From CAWAMR01 sp963783095 (GTDB lineage: Bacteria > Planctomycetota > Planctomycetia > Gemmatales > Gemmataceae): a stretch of DNA of 64,000 nucleotides. The notes under the pieces are model-generated. The model made no database searches, was not told the DNA's origin, and saw nothing but the letters and a program-made list of their open reading frames with translations. Below are positions 10,217 to 18,659 of the stretch, one piece after another. Every line of letters begins with the position of its first letter. Within the stretch, counting starts at the first letter, position 1. The stretch covers positions 496,001 to 560,000 of the forward strand of contig CAWAMR010000002.1 of the NCBI GenBank assembly GCA_963783095.1, given 5' to 3'. The position numbers and the translations under genes were made by a program.

Positions 10217-11533
10217 ATGAAAGTCATTGTCATCGCCGTACACGGTTGGCACGCCGGCTGGCTGGGCTGCTACGGGAACGAGTGGATCTCGACACCTCAT
10301 CTCGATCGGCTCGCATCGGAGGGCGTGGTTTTCGACCAGCATTTTGCCGATAGACCCAGCATTGAAGGTACGATTCGTTCCTGGAAAACGGGGCGATACC
10401 ATTCAGTCGATGGACCCGATCTCTTTCAAACTCTTTCGGAGAATGGTATCGCTTGTGTTGGCCTTCGTGATGTCTGTGTCAAGGATCGGCTAACGGTCTC
10501 GCACGATTGGGACATCCTCATCGAAACCGATGAAGAAATCGATCTGTGCTCGGGCGTAGACACTTTTCTTGAAGGCGTCGATCCCGCATTTCCTTCGCTG
10601 TTATGGGCTGAGACCGATCAATTGCTTCCTCCCTGGGTGATCGATCCGGAACTTTACTCGGAATATGCCGGGCCAGAGGAGAATTCTGCTTCACCCTGGC
10701 CCGATCCGCCCCTTGGACCGTTTGGAAAAGATCTTTCCCAATGGGAGAGGCTCCGCCATTCCTACGCTGCCGTGGTCACCGCCTTCAATGAACAACTCGG
10801 TGCGATTTGCGAAAGCATCAAGACCCATGAGGCGGATGCGCGTACTTTGTTGATCGTAACCTCGGGATGGGGCTACCCTCTTGGAGAGCACGGTTTTGTT
10901 GGTCCCGGCTTACCGCAAATGTATGAAGAGAGCGTACACGTTCCTTTGATATTGCGATTTCCCGAAAACGCTCATGCGGGCCGGCGAATCGCGGCATTTT
11001 CACAAAACGTCGATCTCTTGCCGACCGTATTCGACGCATTTTCAAGCTGTACTCCTCACGCTCCGCGTGAGGAGTACAGCTTGAGTCATCCCCCTGAGGT
11101 CCAGTGCCGGAGTCTTTTGCCATTGGTAACAAGATCCACGGCAGCGATCCGACCCTACGCATTCATGCACCAAGGTTCGAGCAGCGCCATTCGGACACCG
11201 GAATGGGCTTTGCTCCGTTCGGCCAACCAGGGTGCCGAGCCGGTGGTTCAACTCTTTCGCAAACCGCACGATCGCTGGGAAGTCAACGATTTACGCCAAC
11301 ACCATGCCGTCTGGGCAGACTATCTTGAGAATACCTTGCAAGTACTGGAAACCATCATACGGTCGGCGGAGCCAATGGAATTTCCACCCTTGCGGGAATA
11401 TACCGACATCGTCAATGAGGGATCATCGCCCCGGGAGCCAACCGATGAGCACCGTTCGACTGGTGGACGAGAACACGACGAATCCGAATGTGAAGGCGAT
11501 CTTCGACGACATCAAGGCGACCAAGAAGATTGA
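10217..11533 (+). CDS. Sulfatase-like (alkaline phosphatase fold) protein without the catalytic cysteine
   Basis: The fold is seen in GWLGCYGNEWISTPHLDRLA near the N-terminus, TGRYHS, and PQMYEESVHVPLILRFPENA. The usual formylglycine motif C/S-x-P-S-R is replaced by FADRPSIEGTIRSWKTGRY. The N-terminal metal-binding Asp pair is replaced by VHGWHAGW. I therefore doubt sulfatase activity. It may bind a ligand or have another role. The last 29 codons overlap the next gene by 89 bp. A one-base shift would end it at an ATGA overlap at 11445, so the C-terminus is uncertain. A 41-bp palindrome is translated within it (11043-11083). Confidence 0.7.
   Translation: MKVIVIAVHGWHAGWLGCYGNEWISTPHLDRLASEGVVFDQHFADRPSIEGTIRSWKTGRYHSVDGPDLFQTLSENGIACVGLRDVCVKDRLTVSHDWDILIETDEEIDLCSGVDTFLEGVDPAFPSLLWAETDQLLPPWVIDPELYSEYAGPEENSASPWPDPPLGPFGKDLSQWERLRHSYAAVVTAFNEQLGAICESIKTHEADARTLLIVTSGWGYPLGEHGFVGPGLPQMYEESVHVPLILRFPENAHAGRRIAAFSQNVDLLPTVFDAFSSCTPHAPREEYSLSHPPEVQCRSLLPLVTRSTAAIRPYAFMHQGSSSAIRTPEWALLRSANQGAEPVVQLFRKPHDRWEVNDLRQHHAVWADYLENTLQVLETIIRSAEPMEFPPLREYTDIVNEGSSPREPTDEHRSTGGREHDESECEGDLRRHQGDQED
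11043..11083. repeat. Perfect palindrome inside a coding sequence
   Basis: Arms CAAGCTGTACTCCTCACGC and its exact complement (19 bp each) are separated by TCC. It is read in frame as CTPHAPREEYSL within the sulfatase-like protein, at a position between fold motifs. Because of the symmetry, the opposite strand encodes a nearly identical peptide. Confidence 0.9.
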
Positions 11534-11852
11534 CTGGATACCCAACATCTGGCGGGCACTGGCAACCCATCCGGAACATCTGGAATTATGTTGGACCCGG
11601 CTCAAAGCGATCATGCGACCGGGCAGGCTGGACATGCTCACCAAGGAGATCATCGCCCTGGCCGTCTCCGTAACCAACGGCTGCAGCTACTGCATCAACT
11701 CACACACAGCGGGCGCACAAAATCAGGGAATGGACGATGAAATGCTCGGCGAGGTGCTGGCCGTTGTGGGCTTGTACAACCAGATGAACAAGTTATCGGA
11801 TGCCTACCAGATCGAGCCTGACATTCTCCCGGAAGCGGCGAGAAAAGCATGA
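11445..11852 (+). CDS. Carboxymuconolactone decarboxylase/AhpD-like protein
   Basis: Start ATG 11445 follows CCGGGAGCC. 135 residues, all-helical, with the AhpD-type redox motif C-S-Y-C in SVTNGCSYCINSHTAGA (near residue 87), preceded by LTKEIIALAVS. Members of this family reduce peroxides through the CxxC pair and a nearby His, or act as decarboxylases. Here the CxxC and the following His are all present, so peroxidase-type chemistry is plausible. It overlaps the end of the sulfatase-like gene and probably shares its transcript. Confidence 0.85.
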   Translation: MSTVRLVDENTTNPNVKAIFDDIKATKKIDWIPNIWRALATHPEHLELCWTRLKAIMRPGRLDMLTKEIIALAVSVTNGCSYCINSHTAGAQNQGMDDEMLGEVLAVVGLYNQMNKLSDAYQIEPDILPEAARKA

Positions 11853-11902
11853 CGCAGCAATGAGAAAAGTGTTAAAATGACGATATGAATTGGGAGAACC
11901 CC

Positions 11903-12193
11903 ATGAGCGAACCGAATCAAGTAATCGTTGATGTCCCGGAAGGGATCAAAATTGCACGAGCAGCATTCTTGCACGATTTTGCTTCCCTCTCGGCCGATCG
12001 TGAGACGAGCGGCAAATTTGTCTGCTACCGTCGGGATAAACTGGTTGCTGTTGGGAAGGTTTATCGAGCCATGATCCGGGAGGTTGTGGCGAAGGGCTTC
12101 CCCAATGACGAATGGCTTATCTTCAAGGTCGTTCCCAGTGCCGGGCCTGAACAACAAGCATTTGCCGATGAGGCCGAAATCTACCTCGACTAA
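11903..12193 (+). CDS. DUF5678-like small protein
   Basis: I choose ATG 11903 (MSEPNQVIVDVPEG) because GGGAGAACCCC precedes it. The upstream in-frame ATG at 11885 lacks one. 96 residues. The core FVCYRRDKLVAVGKVYRAM...VAKGFPNDEWLIFKVVP matches the DUF5678 pattern (aromatic-Y-x-D, V-x-x-G, a helix, then a Gly-x-x-x-x-E strand). It is followed 2 bp later by a retropepsin-like gene. The same two modules are fused at 33865-34512. Function unknown. Confidence 0.6.
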   Translation: MSEPNQVIVDVPEGIKIARAAFLHDFASLSADRETSGKFVCYRRDKLVAVGKVYRAMIREVVAKGFPNDEWLIFKVVPSAGPEQQAFADEAEIYLD

Positions 12194-12195
12194 TC

Positions 12196-12726
12196 ATGCC
12201 AATACTTCTTAATCGAATGCCGTTTTCGAAGCATCCGAGCGAGGTGATGGTTCGAGGCGAGCGCGTACGTGTTCGAGCCGATCAAATCATTCTCTGGGTG
12301 AGCATTTCTCTGGAAGAATTCAATGACCCGAATTCATCGGTCATCCCATTCCCCGTCATCCTGGACACAGGCCATACGCACAGCTTTTCTCTCCACGAGC
12401 GTCATCTGGCCGAATGGGCAGGTCTTCAGCCTGATGCGTTGAGAATTCTCGCTGCCGTTCGAGATCGCAATCAACGGCTCTTTCTCCGAGCGGCGAACAT
12501 CTGGATTCATGCGAACGAACGAGGAAATAGAGAAGAACTTGCCAAACAATCCCCTCATCTCGTCGATGCTCTCCAAGGAATCGCAGTTTACCCCGGAGAA
12601 GACTTCCCTCGACTACCGATTTTTGGTTTGCGTGCAATCGCGGAAAACGACCTGATCCTGAAAGTCAATGGCCATCAAAGGGAAGCGACGATGCGAACCG
12701 CAAACAAGTGGTGGCCGTTTGAATAA
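12196..12726 (+). CDS. Retropepsin-like aspartic protease homologue
   Basis: 176 residues. IPFPVILDTGHTHSFSLHER (residues about 50-69) carries the D-T-G catalytic loop of retroviral-type aspartic proteases. The C-terminal part (LPIFGLRAIAENDLILKVNG) corresponds to the hydrophobic-Gly segment near the C-terminus of the fold. Such enzymes act as dimers with one DTG per subunit. The third position after DTG is His rather than the usual Ala/Ser, so activity is uncertain. It starts 2 bp after the DUF5678-like gene, which implies translational coupling. Confidence 0.6.
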   Translation: MPILLNRMPFSKHPSEVMVRGERVRVRADQIILWVSISLEEFNDPNSSVIPFPVILDTGHTHSFSLHERHLAEWAGLQPDALRILAAVRDRNQRLFLRAANIWIHANERGNREELAKQSPHLVDALQGIAVYPGEDFPRLPIFGLRAIAENDLILKVNGHQREATMRTANKWWPFE

Positions 12727-12896
12727 TGATGGATTCAAATGTTGGCGTCGCCCAAAAACTTCGATGACCCAAAAATGGCTGACTACGATCGTTACGAAGA
12801 GATCAAGCAATGAGTATCAAACGGGGCGATGCAGAGGGTTGATGTTTGTTTGAAGGCGGCTTTGCAACTGCCATAACAATTTGCGCCAATCCTGGT

Positions 12897-13301
12897 TTAC
12901 GGCTTCTTCTCAACCAGTTTGGATACTTTCGTCGAGCGCAGGTGCCTTTCGACCTGAGCGGCCACCACGGTCACCATGTCACCGGCCTTGAGTTCCGGCA
13001 TGCCCTTGACGCCCAAGATATTGGTGTACTTGTCCTTCCAGACAGCGGTCAGAGCCTTGGCATTGAGCTTGGTTTTGTTCTTCGTGGTAAAGCCTTTCAC
13101 CTCGACTACCTTGATCACAAACCAATTAGCGTTCCTGGTTTGTACGACCTTGGCCAACAGTGTGCCGTTGAAGCCGTCCGCCTCCATCGGCGTGAAGTTG
13201 TCGTTGGGTATGTTTTCGTCATCACCGAACGCCTGGCCAACCTCCATGCCACACGCCAACACCGCTGCCGCCATGATGATTACAGCATTTCGCATTGCCA
13301 T
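12897..13301 (-). CDS. Small secreted protein, unknown
   Basis: 134 residues with a signal peptide (AVIIMAAAVLACGMEVGQAFG) and a mature beta-rich domain containing FNGTLLAKVVQTRNANWFVI and GDMVTVVAAQVERHL. It looks like a small OB or SH3-like extracytoplasmic domain. No catalytic motif. The terminator is not obvious. Confidence 0.6.
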   Translation of the reverse strand: MAMRNAVIIMAAAVLACGMEVGQAFGDDENIPNDNFTPMEADGFNGTLLAKVVQTRNANWFVIKVVEVKGFTTKNKTKLNAKALTAVWKDKYTNILGVKGMPELKAGDMVTVVAAQVERHLRSTKVSKLVEKKP

Positions 13302-13528
13302 TTTCCTTATTCAGGCCGGGCTGACCGCTGTCACGTAATCGACGTTGCAATAATACGTCGCGCCGACAAACGGATTCTGACTCCGTGAGGATATTCTGGA
13401 TTACTGGAATATTCTATGCGCCCAAGCCCGAAAAAAGGGTTGATTTCCAGCGTTGATCTGGTCGGTGGAGATTTTTCGTTTGATAATTGAGAAAGAGCGC
13501 TGACCACGCCGACCCCGGAGATGTGCAG

Positions 13529-13696
13529 ATGTATCGAGTAATGCTGTTGTGCTTGATGTGCGGGTTGGGGTGTAAAACCAACGACCCGCCGCCGAATTCT
13601 CGCGTGAACGTGGTTGCGCCCGGTGTCCGCGTCAACATTCAGGACGACGGCGGGGTCTGGGTGAAACACCCAGCAGGCATCGTGAATGTGCCCTAA
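13529..13696 (+). CDS. Small lipoprotein, 55 residues
   Basis: ATG 13529 with GGAG about 10 bp upstream. The peptide MYRVMLLCLMCGLGCKTND has a lipobox (C-G-L-G-C) after a short hydrophobic segment. The mature part is short and Val-rich (VNVVAPGVRVNIQDDGGVW). Probably a lipid-anchored envelope peptide. Upstream in-frame extension lacks a signal-like N-terminus. Confidence 0.5.
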   Translation: MYRVMLLCLMCGLGCKTNDPPPNSRVNVVAPGVRVNIQDDGGVWVKHPAGIVNVP

Positions 13697-13971
13697 CCAA
13701 TTGTTTTTGGTTCTTGCTTCAGATTTGGTCACCTCCGCTTCCATTGTTTCCCAATCATTCCGGTTAGAGTCATCACGCTGATTCGTCCCAATTCTTGGGA
13801 ACCTCCTACAATTTGTCGGTGGAGCTTCTCTAACAACCTGCTCGCAACATCGGGGACTCGCAATCGGTGGCCGAATTCCCCGCTTCGGGGAAATCATTGG
13901 CGCATTGACCTTTGCGTCTCATTCATTGCCCGTTGTTGAACCGGTTCCGTTCTCAATTTCGGACTGCGATC

Positions 13972-15816
13972 ATGCGCAAATACCGACTCATCGCCGTGGT
14001 TATCCTGGGATCCTTGGTTCTAATTCCCTTTCCGGATGGGATGAGCGGTCAGCAGCGCGGCGAGAAAAACCAAAGGTCGGATGACCTTCGCAAGCTGATG
14101 CCCGAGTGGTTCAAAGATCTCGATGAAAATAAGCTCAACCAAATCGACCGCGATCAATGGCTGGCGGCCGGCAAGAGTATCGCCGAGTTTCGCAAATACG
14201 ATCTTAATGGCGATGGCACGATAACGGCCGAAGAGGTGGTCAGCTATTTGAAAAAACGGGCTGAACTGAAACTCGACAAGGGTCAGGCCGAATACTCCAG
14301 CACGCTCCATTTGTGGGCAGATGAACGCTACCGGGACAAAAAGTCGTTCAAGATCTTCACCGTTCAGTTGGAAGAGGGCAAACGATATCAAATCGACCTC
14401 ACGAGTACGGAAATGGACGCCTATCTGTATCTGGAAGATTCCGCCGGTTCACTTCTGGCCGAGAATGACGATGGCGGCAAAGGTTTGAATGCGCGCATTT
14501 TCTTTCTTCCGAACAAGACCGGAAACTATCGGATCATCGCCACGAGTCGAAGCTCCCAGACCGGCAATTATTCCCTTACGGTTCGCGTCAATAACCGCGC
14601 CGGCAAAAACGTCGCGAAGGACTTACCCTGGTGGTTCAACGATCTGGACAAGAATGGGGACGGGCAAATCTCTCTCGATCAATGGATTCAGGGCGGCAAG
14701 AATGCAGTAGAGTTCCGCAAATATGATCTGAACGACGACGGCTTGATCACCGCCGATGAACTCCGCCACTTCTTCAACAAGCCGCTTGAACTGACCCTCA
14801 AAGATAACCGCGTGGATTACAACGGCACCGTTGAGAAATCGGCCGTGGAGCATCGGGGCAAAAGATCCTTCAAAGTCTTGACCATGAAGGTGATCGCAGG
14901 GAAAACCTATCAAATCGATATGGTCAGCCCTGCTTTCCAGTCGTTTTTGTTTCTGGAGGACTCCGAGGGCAACCCGCTCCACGAGAACAGCAGTCCCGAC
15001 GTCGGCGGCAAGTCGCGTATCGTTTTCCGCGCGAATAAAACCGAAACCTGCCGGATCATAGCCACGAGCGCAGCGGGTGTTAGAACCGGGGATTTCTCGC
15101 TATCGGTGCGCTTTCCGCAACAAATGCTCGAGGGTTTACCGAAGTGGTTCAACGAACTGGACAGGGATAGCGATGGCCAGATTTCTCTCGATGAATGGGT
15201 TCGAGGCCGCAGGGAACCGGGGGAATTCCGCAGATATGATCTGAATGACGACGGCTTGATCACCGCCGATGAACTCCTCCATTTATTGAACAGGCCGGTC
15301 GACCTGAAATTCAGAGATAATCGCGTGAATTACCACGGCACTGCTGCGAAATCCACTGAAGAGTATCGCGGCAAAAAGTCCTTCAAAATCTTGTCGATGA
15401 AGGTGACTGAAGGGAAAACCTATCAAATCGATCTTATCAGCCCTGCTTTCCAGGCCTTTCTGTTTCTGGAGGACGCCGACGGCAACCTGCTCCAGCAGAA
15501 TAGCAGTCCCAACATCGGCGGGAATTCGCGTATCGTTTTTCGTGCAAACAAGACCGAAACTTGCCGGCTCGTCGCGACGAGCCTGGGCGGCTACAAAACC
15601 GGAGATTTTTCCCTCTTGGTTCGATTCCCGCAAGATGTGCGGGAGGGTTTGCCGGCATGGTTCAATGATGTTGACGGAGATGGAGACGGTCAAATCTCCC
15701 TCGATGAATGGATCCAGAACTGCCGGGAACTTGGCGAATTCCGGAAATATGATCTCAACGACGATGGTTTGATCACCGCCGATGAAATCCTCCGCTATCT
15801 GAAAATGAGAAAGTGA
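13972..15816 (+). CDS. Secreted protein with four EF-hand pairs alternating with three PPC-like beta domains
   Basis: Start ATG 13972 (MRKYRLIAVVILGSLVLIP, signal peptide). 614 residues. Eight EF-hand loops occur in four pairs, each pair ending in DLNDDGLITADE or a close variant. Examples of the first member are DKNGDGQISLDQW and DGDGDGQISLDEW. Between the pairs lie three copies of a roughly 90-residue beta domain (KSFKIFTVQLEEGKRYQIDL ... GNYRIIATS), similar to bacterial pre-peptidase C-terminal domains. Calcium binding in the periplasm or at the surface is likely. The repeats are well conserved at DNA level, so duplication is fairly recent. Confidence 0.8.
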   Translation: MRKYRLIAVVILGSLVLIPFPDGMSGQQRGEKNQRSDDLRKLMPEWFKDLDENKLNQIDRDQWLAAGKSIAEFRKYDLNGDGTITAEEVVSYLKKRAELKLDKGQAEYSSTLHLWADERYRDKKSFKIFTVQLEEGKRYQIDLTSTEMDAYLYLEDSAGSLLAENDDGGKGLNARIFFLPNKTGNYRIIATSRSSQTGNYSLTVRVNNRAGKNVAKDLPWWFNDLDKNGDGQISLDQWIQGGKNAVEFRKYDLNDDGLITADELRHFFNKPLELTLKDNRVDYNGTVEKSAVEHRGKRSFKVLTMKVIAGKTYQIDMVSPAFQSFLFLEDSEGNPLHENSSPDVGGKSRIVFRANKTETCRIIATSAAGVRTGDFSLSVRFPQQMLEGLPKWFNELDRDSDGQISLDEWVRGRREPGEFRRYDLNDDGLITADELLHLLNRPVDLKFRDNRVNYHGTAAKSTEEYRGKKSFKILSMKVTEGKTYQIDLISPAFQAFLFLEDADGNLLQQNSSPNIGGNSRIVFRANKTETCRLVATSLGGYKTGDFSLLVRFPQDVREGLPAWFNDVDGDGDGQISLDEWIQNCRELGEFRKYDLNDDGLITADEILRYLKMRK

Positions 15817-15966
15817 ACCGCTTTCACAACATTGTCCCATTCAAATTGATTCCTTGGCCTGAACCGCTTCCCGCAGCCTGCGCTGCGCAACCCCTTGCCG
15901 TCGCGTAAGATTCGAGTATGGTGTAGCGAAAGCCATCCTGCTCGAAACCTCTCGCGAGTCAGCTCC

Positions 15967-17031
15967 ATGAAACTCTCCCGACTTCTCCTTCTTGGCCTGG
16001 GCGCATTGGTCCTGGCCGCCGTTCCTGCATGCAGTAAAAGCTCCGGCAAGATCCGGATTGCCGTCGTCACCAATAACACCGCCGAATTCTGGACGATCTG
16101 CCGAAGCGGTGCTGAAAAAGCCGCGCGCGAAAACGATGTCGAACTCGATTTCCGCACGCCGGAGAGCGGCGAGGTCGGCGAGCAAATGCGGATCGTCAAA
16201 TCGGATGCCGACCAGGGCTTTAACGGCATCGCCGTCAGCGTGATCGATCCCAAGGAGCAGACCCCCGATCTGAAAATCATTGCCGGCAAGACCAAACTGG
16301 TGGCGATGGATAACGATGCCGAGGGCAGCAACCGAATCTGTTACGTCGGCACCGATAACTATGCTGCCGGCCTGGAAGTCGGCAAGCTGGTGAAGCAGGT
16401 TCTCCCCAATGGCGGCGAAGTGGCGATTTTTGTCGGTCAACTCACGGGCCGCAATGCTCAGTTGCGTTTCCACGGTGTGCTCGATGAATTAGCTGGGCAA
16501 GAGAATGCACAAGGAACCGATGAGACTCATAAAGGCCGGTTCGTGAAACGGTACGGCAACTATCTGCTATACAAAGGCGAGGCGCTAACCGACGACACCA
16601 AGCGCGACGTAGCGCTCAAAAATGCCAAACAGGCGCTGGAAGATGTCGGCGATCTGCCCGATTTCTGCCTGGTTGGACTATGGGCATACAACCCACCCAA
16701 AATCCTGGAAGCGATCTCCTCGAAGTCTTTCAAAAAAGTGAAAGTCGTCGGCTTCGACGAAGATTGGGAAACGTTGAAGGCAATCGACGAGGGCAGGATG
16801 CATGCAACCGTCGTACAAGACCCGTACAACTTCGGTTACAAGTCGGTCGAGATTCTCGCCGCCGAGGCGCACGGCGATCAATCGAAGCGCGGCATCAAGC
16901 CGATTCCTTATCGGATCGTCACTAAAAACGGCGGCCCGGCCAAAAAGATCGATGGCGTCGAGATCGTGAATCTCAAGGCAGCTGAGTTTCGAGATCAATT
17001 GACGGCGTTGCTGGACTCAGCCAAAAAATAG
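15967..17031 (+). CDS. Sugar ABC transporter substrate-binding lipoprotein
   Basis: ATG 15967 opens a lipoprotein signal (LLLLGLGALVLAAVPAC). The mature part is a periplasmic-binding-protein type 1 fold: IRIAVVTNNTAEFWTICRSG, IVKSDADQGFNGIAVSVIDP, VAMDNDAEGSNRICYVGTDN, KVVGFDEDWETLKAIDEG and VVQDPYNFGYKSVEIL. This is the RbsB/ribose-binding class. It is followed by the matching ATPase and permease genes, so it delivers a sugar to that importer. The substrate cannot be read from sequence. Its TAG stop codon lies in the first unit of a repeat. Confidence 0.88.
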   Translation: MKLSRLLLLGLGALVLAAVPACSKSSGKIRIAVVTNNTAEFWTICRSGAEKAARENDVELDFRTPESGEVGEQMRIVKSDADQGFNGIAVSVIDPKEQTPDLKIIAGKTKLVAMDNDAEGSNRICYVGTDNYAAGLEVGKLVKQVLPNGGEVAIFVGQLTGRNAQLRFHGVLDELAGQENAQGTDETHKGRFVKRYGNYLLYKGEALTDDTKRDVALKNAKQALEDVGDLPDFCLVGLWAYNPPKILEAISSKSFKKVKVVGFDEDWETLKAIDEGRMHATVVQDPYNFGYKSVEILAAEAHGDQSKRGIKPIPYRIVTKNGGPAKKIDGVEIVNLKAAEFRDQLTALLDSAKK

Positions 17032-17117
17032 TGTTCAGGAATAGTGTTCAGTTTTCAGTAAGAACATTTGATTGCTGTATTTGCTGAAAACTGAACACTG
17101 AAAACTGAACACTATTC
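17027..17117. repeat. TAGTGTTCAG inverted repeat starting at a stop codon
   Basis: AATAGTGTTCAGG occurs twice in tandem (17027-17039 and 17040 on). A perfect 20-bp inverted repeat pairs 17040-17059 (AATAGTGTTCAGTTTTCAGT) with 17097-17116. The first TAG is the stop codon of the binding-protein gene. The related copy at 38291-38402 lies in a divergent promoter region. Confidence 0.85.
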
Positions 17118-17133
17118 TTGGACACCGAAGTGT

Positions 17134-18640
17134 ATGGTTCTTCCTCTCTTAGAAGTCCGCGACATTCGTAAGCTCTTCTCCGGCGTTGCCGCGCTGGATG
17201 GGGTTTCCGCGAGGTTGCAGCGCGGCGAAGTTCTTGCGGTCGTCGGCGAGAACGGGGCCGGCAAATCGACATTGATGAAGATCATGTCCGGCGTCTATAC
17301 GCGCGACTCCGGAACGATGCTCCTCGAAGGTCGAGAGGTCTATTTTCGCACGGTCTCCGAGGCTCTCCAGGCCGGTATTTGTCTGATTCACCAGGAATTG
17401 AACCTGGCGGAAAATCTCAGTGTGGTCGCCAATCTCTTTCTGGGACGCGAACTCGTCGGGCCGCTGGGCTGGCTCAAACGCGGCGAGATGAACCGGCTCG
17501 GCATCGCGACTCTTGAACCGCGTCGGGCTGCCGGCCGGGCTGGCGCAGGTCACCGTCGACCAACTGGCTCCCGGACAGAAACAGCTCGTCGAAATCGCGC
17601 GGGCACTGGCGATGGATGCCAAAGTCATCATCATGGATGAGCCAACCTCCAGCTTGACGCAGGGCGAAACCGATCGGCTCTACGAAGTCATCGAAGATCT
17701 GAAACGCGCGGGAGTGGGCATCATCTACATCTCGCATCGGCTCGCCGAGGTGAAACGAATTGCCGACCGCGTAACCGTGTTGCGCGACGGCCGAAACGCC
17801 GGTGAACTCGATCGATCGGCCATCAGTCACGACAATCTCGTTCAGCTCATGGTCGGGCGGGATCTGAAGCAACTATATCCTCGTCGCCATTCGGGTGCTG
17901 CCAAGCAAACCAGCCTGGAAATTCGCAATGTTCGATTCCAGGGCGGGCCTGCTCACCCGGTATCGTTGACGATCGGTGCCGGGGAAATTGTCGGCATGGC
18001 CGGCCTGGTGGGAGCGGGTCGTACCGAACTTGCCGAAGCGGTGTTCGGCATTCGCCGCATTCTTGCCGGCGAGGTTTTGCTCGACGGCCGATCATTGCGA
18101 ATTACCGATCCGAGTGCGGCCATTGCAGCGGGGATCTTGCTGGTTCCCGAAGATCGCCGGCTCAACGGACTGATTCTCGAAGAGAGCGTCGGTTTCAATC
18201 TGAGTCTGCCGAACTTATGGCAACTAAGTGTCCTGGGCATGGTGCAGCGCGCGCGGGAAAACGAGATGGGTAAGCACTGGGTCGATCAGTTGCACATCAA
18301 AACTCCGGATCTCCAGCAGACCGTGGGAGTGTTGTCCGGCGGGAATCAGCAGAAGGTGGTGCTGGGAAAATGGCTGGCGCACGGGCCGAGGATTTTGATT
18401 CTCGATGAACCGACGCGCGGTGTCGATGTCGGAGCTCGCAGCGAAATTTACGCCATTATCGATCAACTTGCCGCCGCGGGCGTCGGGATCTGGATGATAT
18501 CGAGCGATATGGAAGAAGTGCTGGGAATGAGCGATCGCATTCTGGTCCTGCACGAAGGACAGGTGACGGGTCACTTGCAACGACATGAATTTAGCGAAGA
18601 GGCTGTCATGCGCCATGCCACCGGAAGCATGAAGGGATGA
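17134..18640 (+). CDS. Sugar ABC transporter ATPase, RbsA-like, two ATPase domains (frameshifted)
   Basis: Domain 1 has Walker A GENGAGKST, Q-loop HQELNL and Walker B IIMDEPTSSLT. Domain 2 has the degenerate Walker A GLVGAGRTEL, signature LSGGNQQKV and Walker B ILILDEPTRGVDVG. The alternation of one normal and one degenerate site is typical of RbsA-type ATPases. The frame changes near 17505-17515 (around CTCTTGAACC). The total of 1507 bp is one base over 502 codons, so a single extra base restores the normal length. It lies between the binding-protein and permease genes. Confidence 0.9.
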
Positions 18641-18659
18641 GGGTTGAGGTGAGGAATCC

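Noticed and set aside
12846..13388. Plus-strand reading of 180 codons
   Set aside because: It is antisense to the secreted protein gene at 12897-13301, which has a signal peptide.
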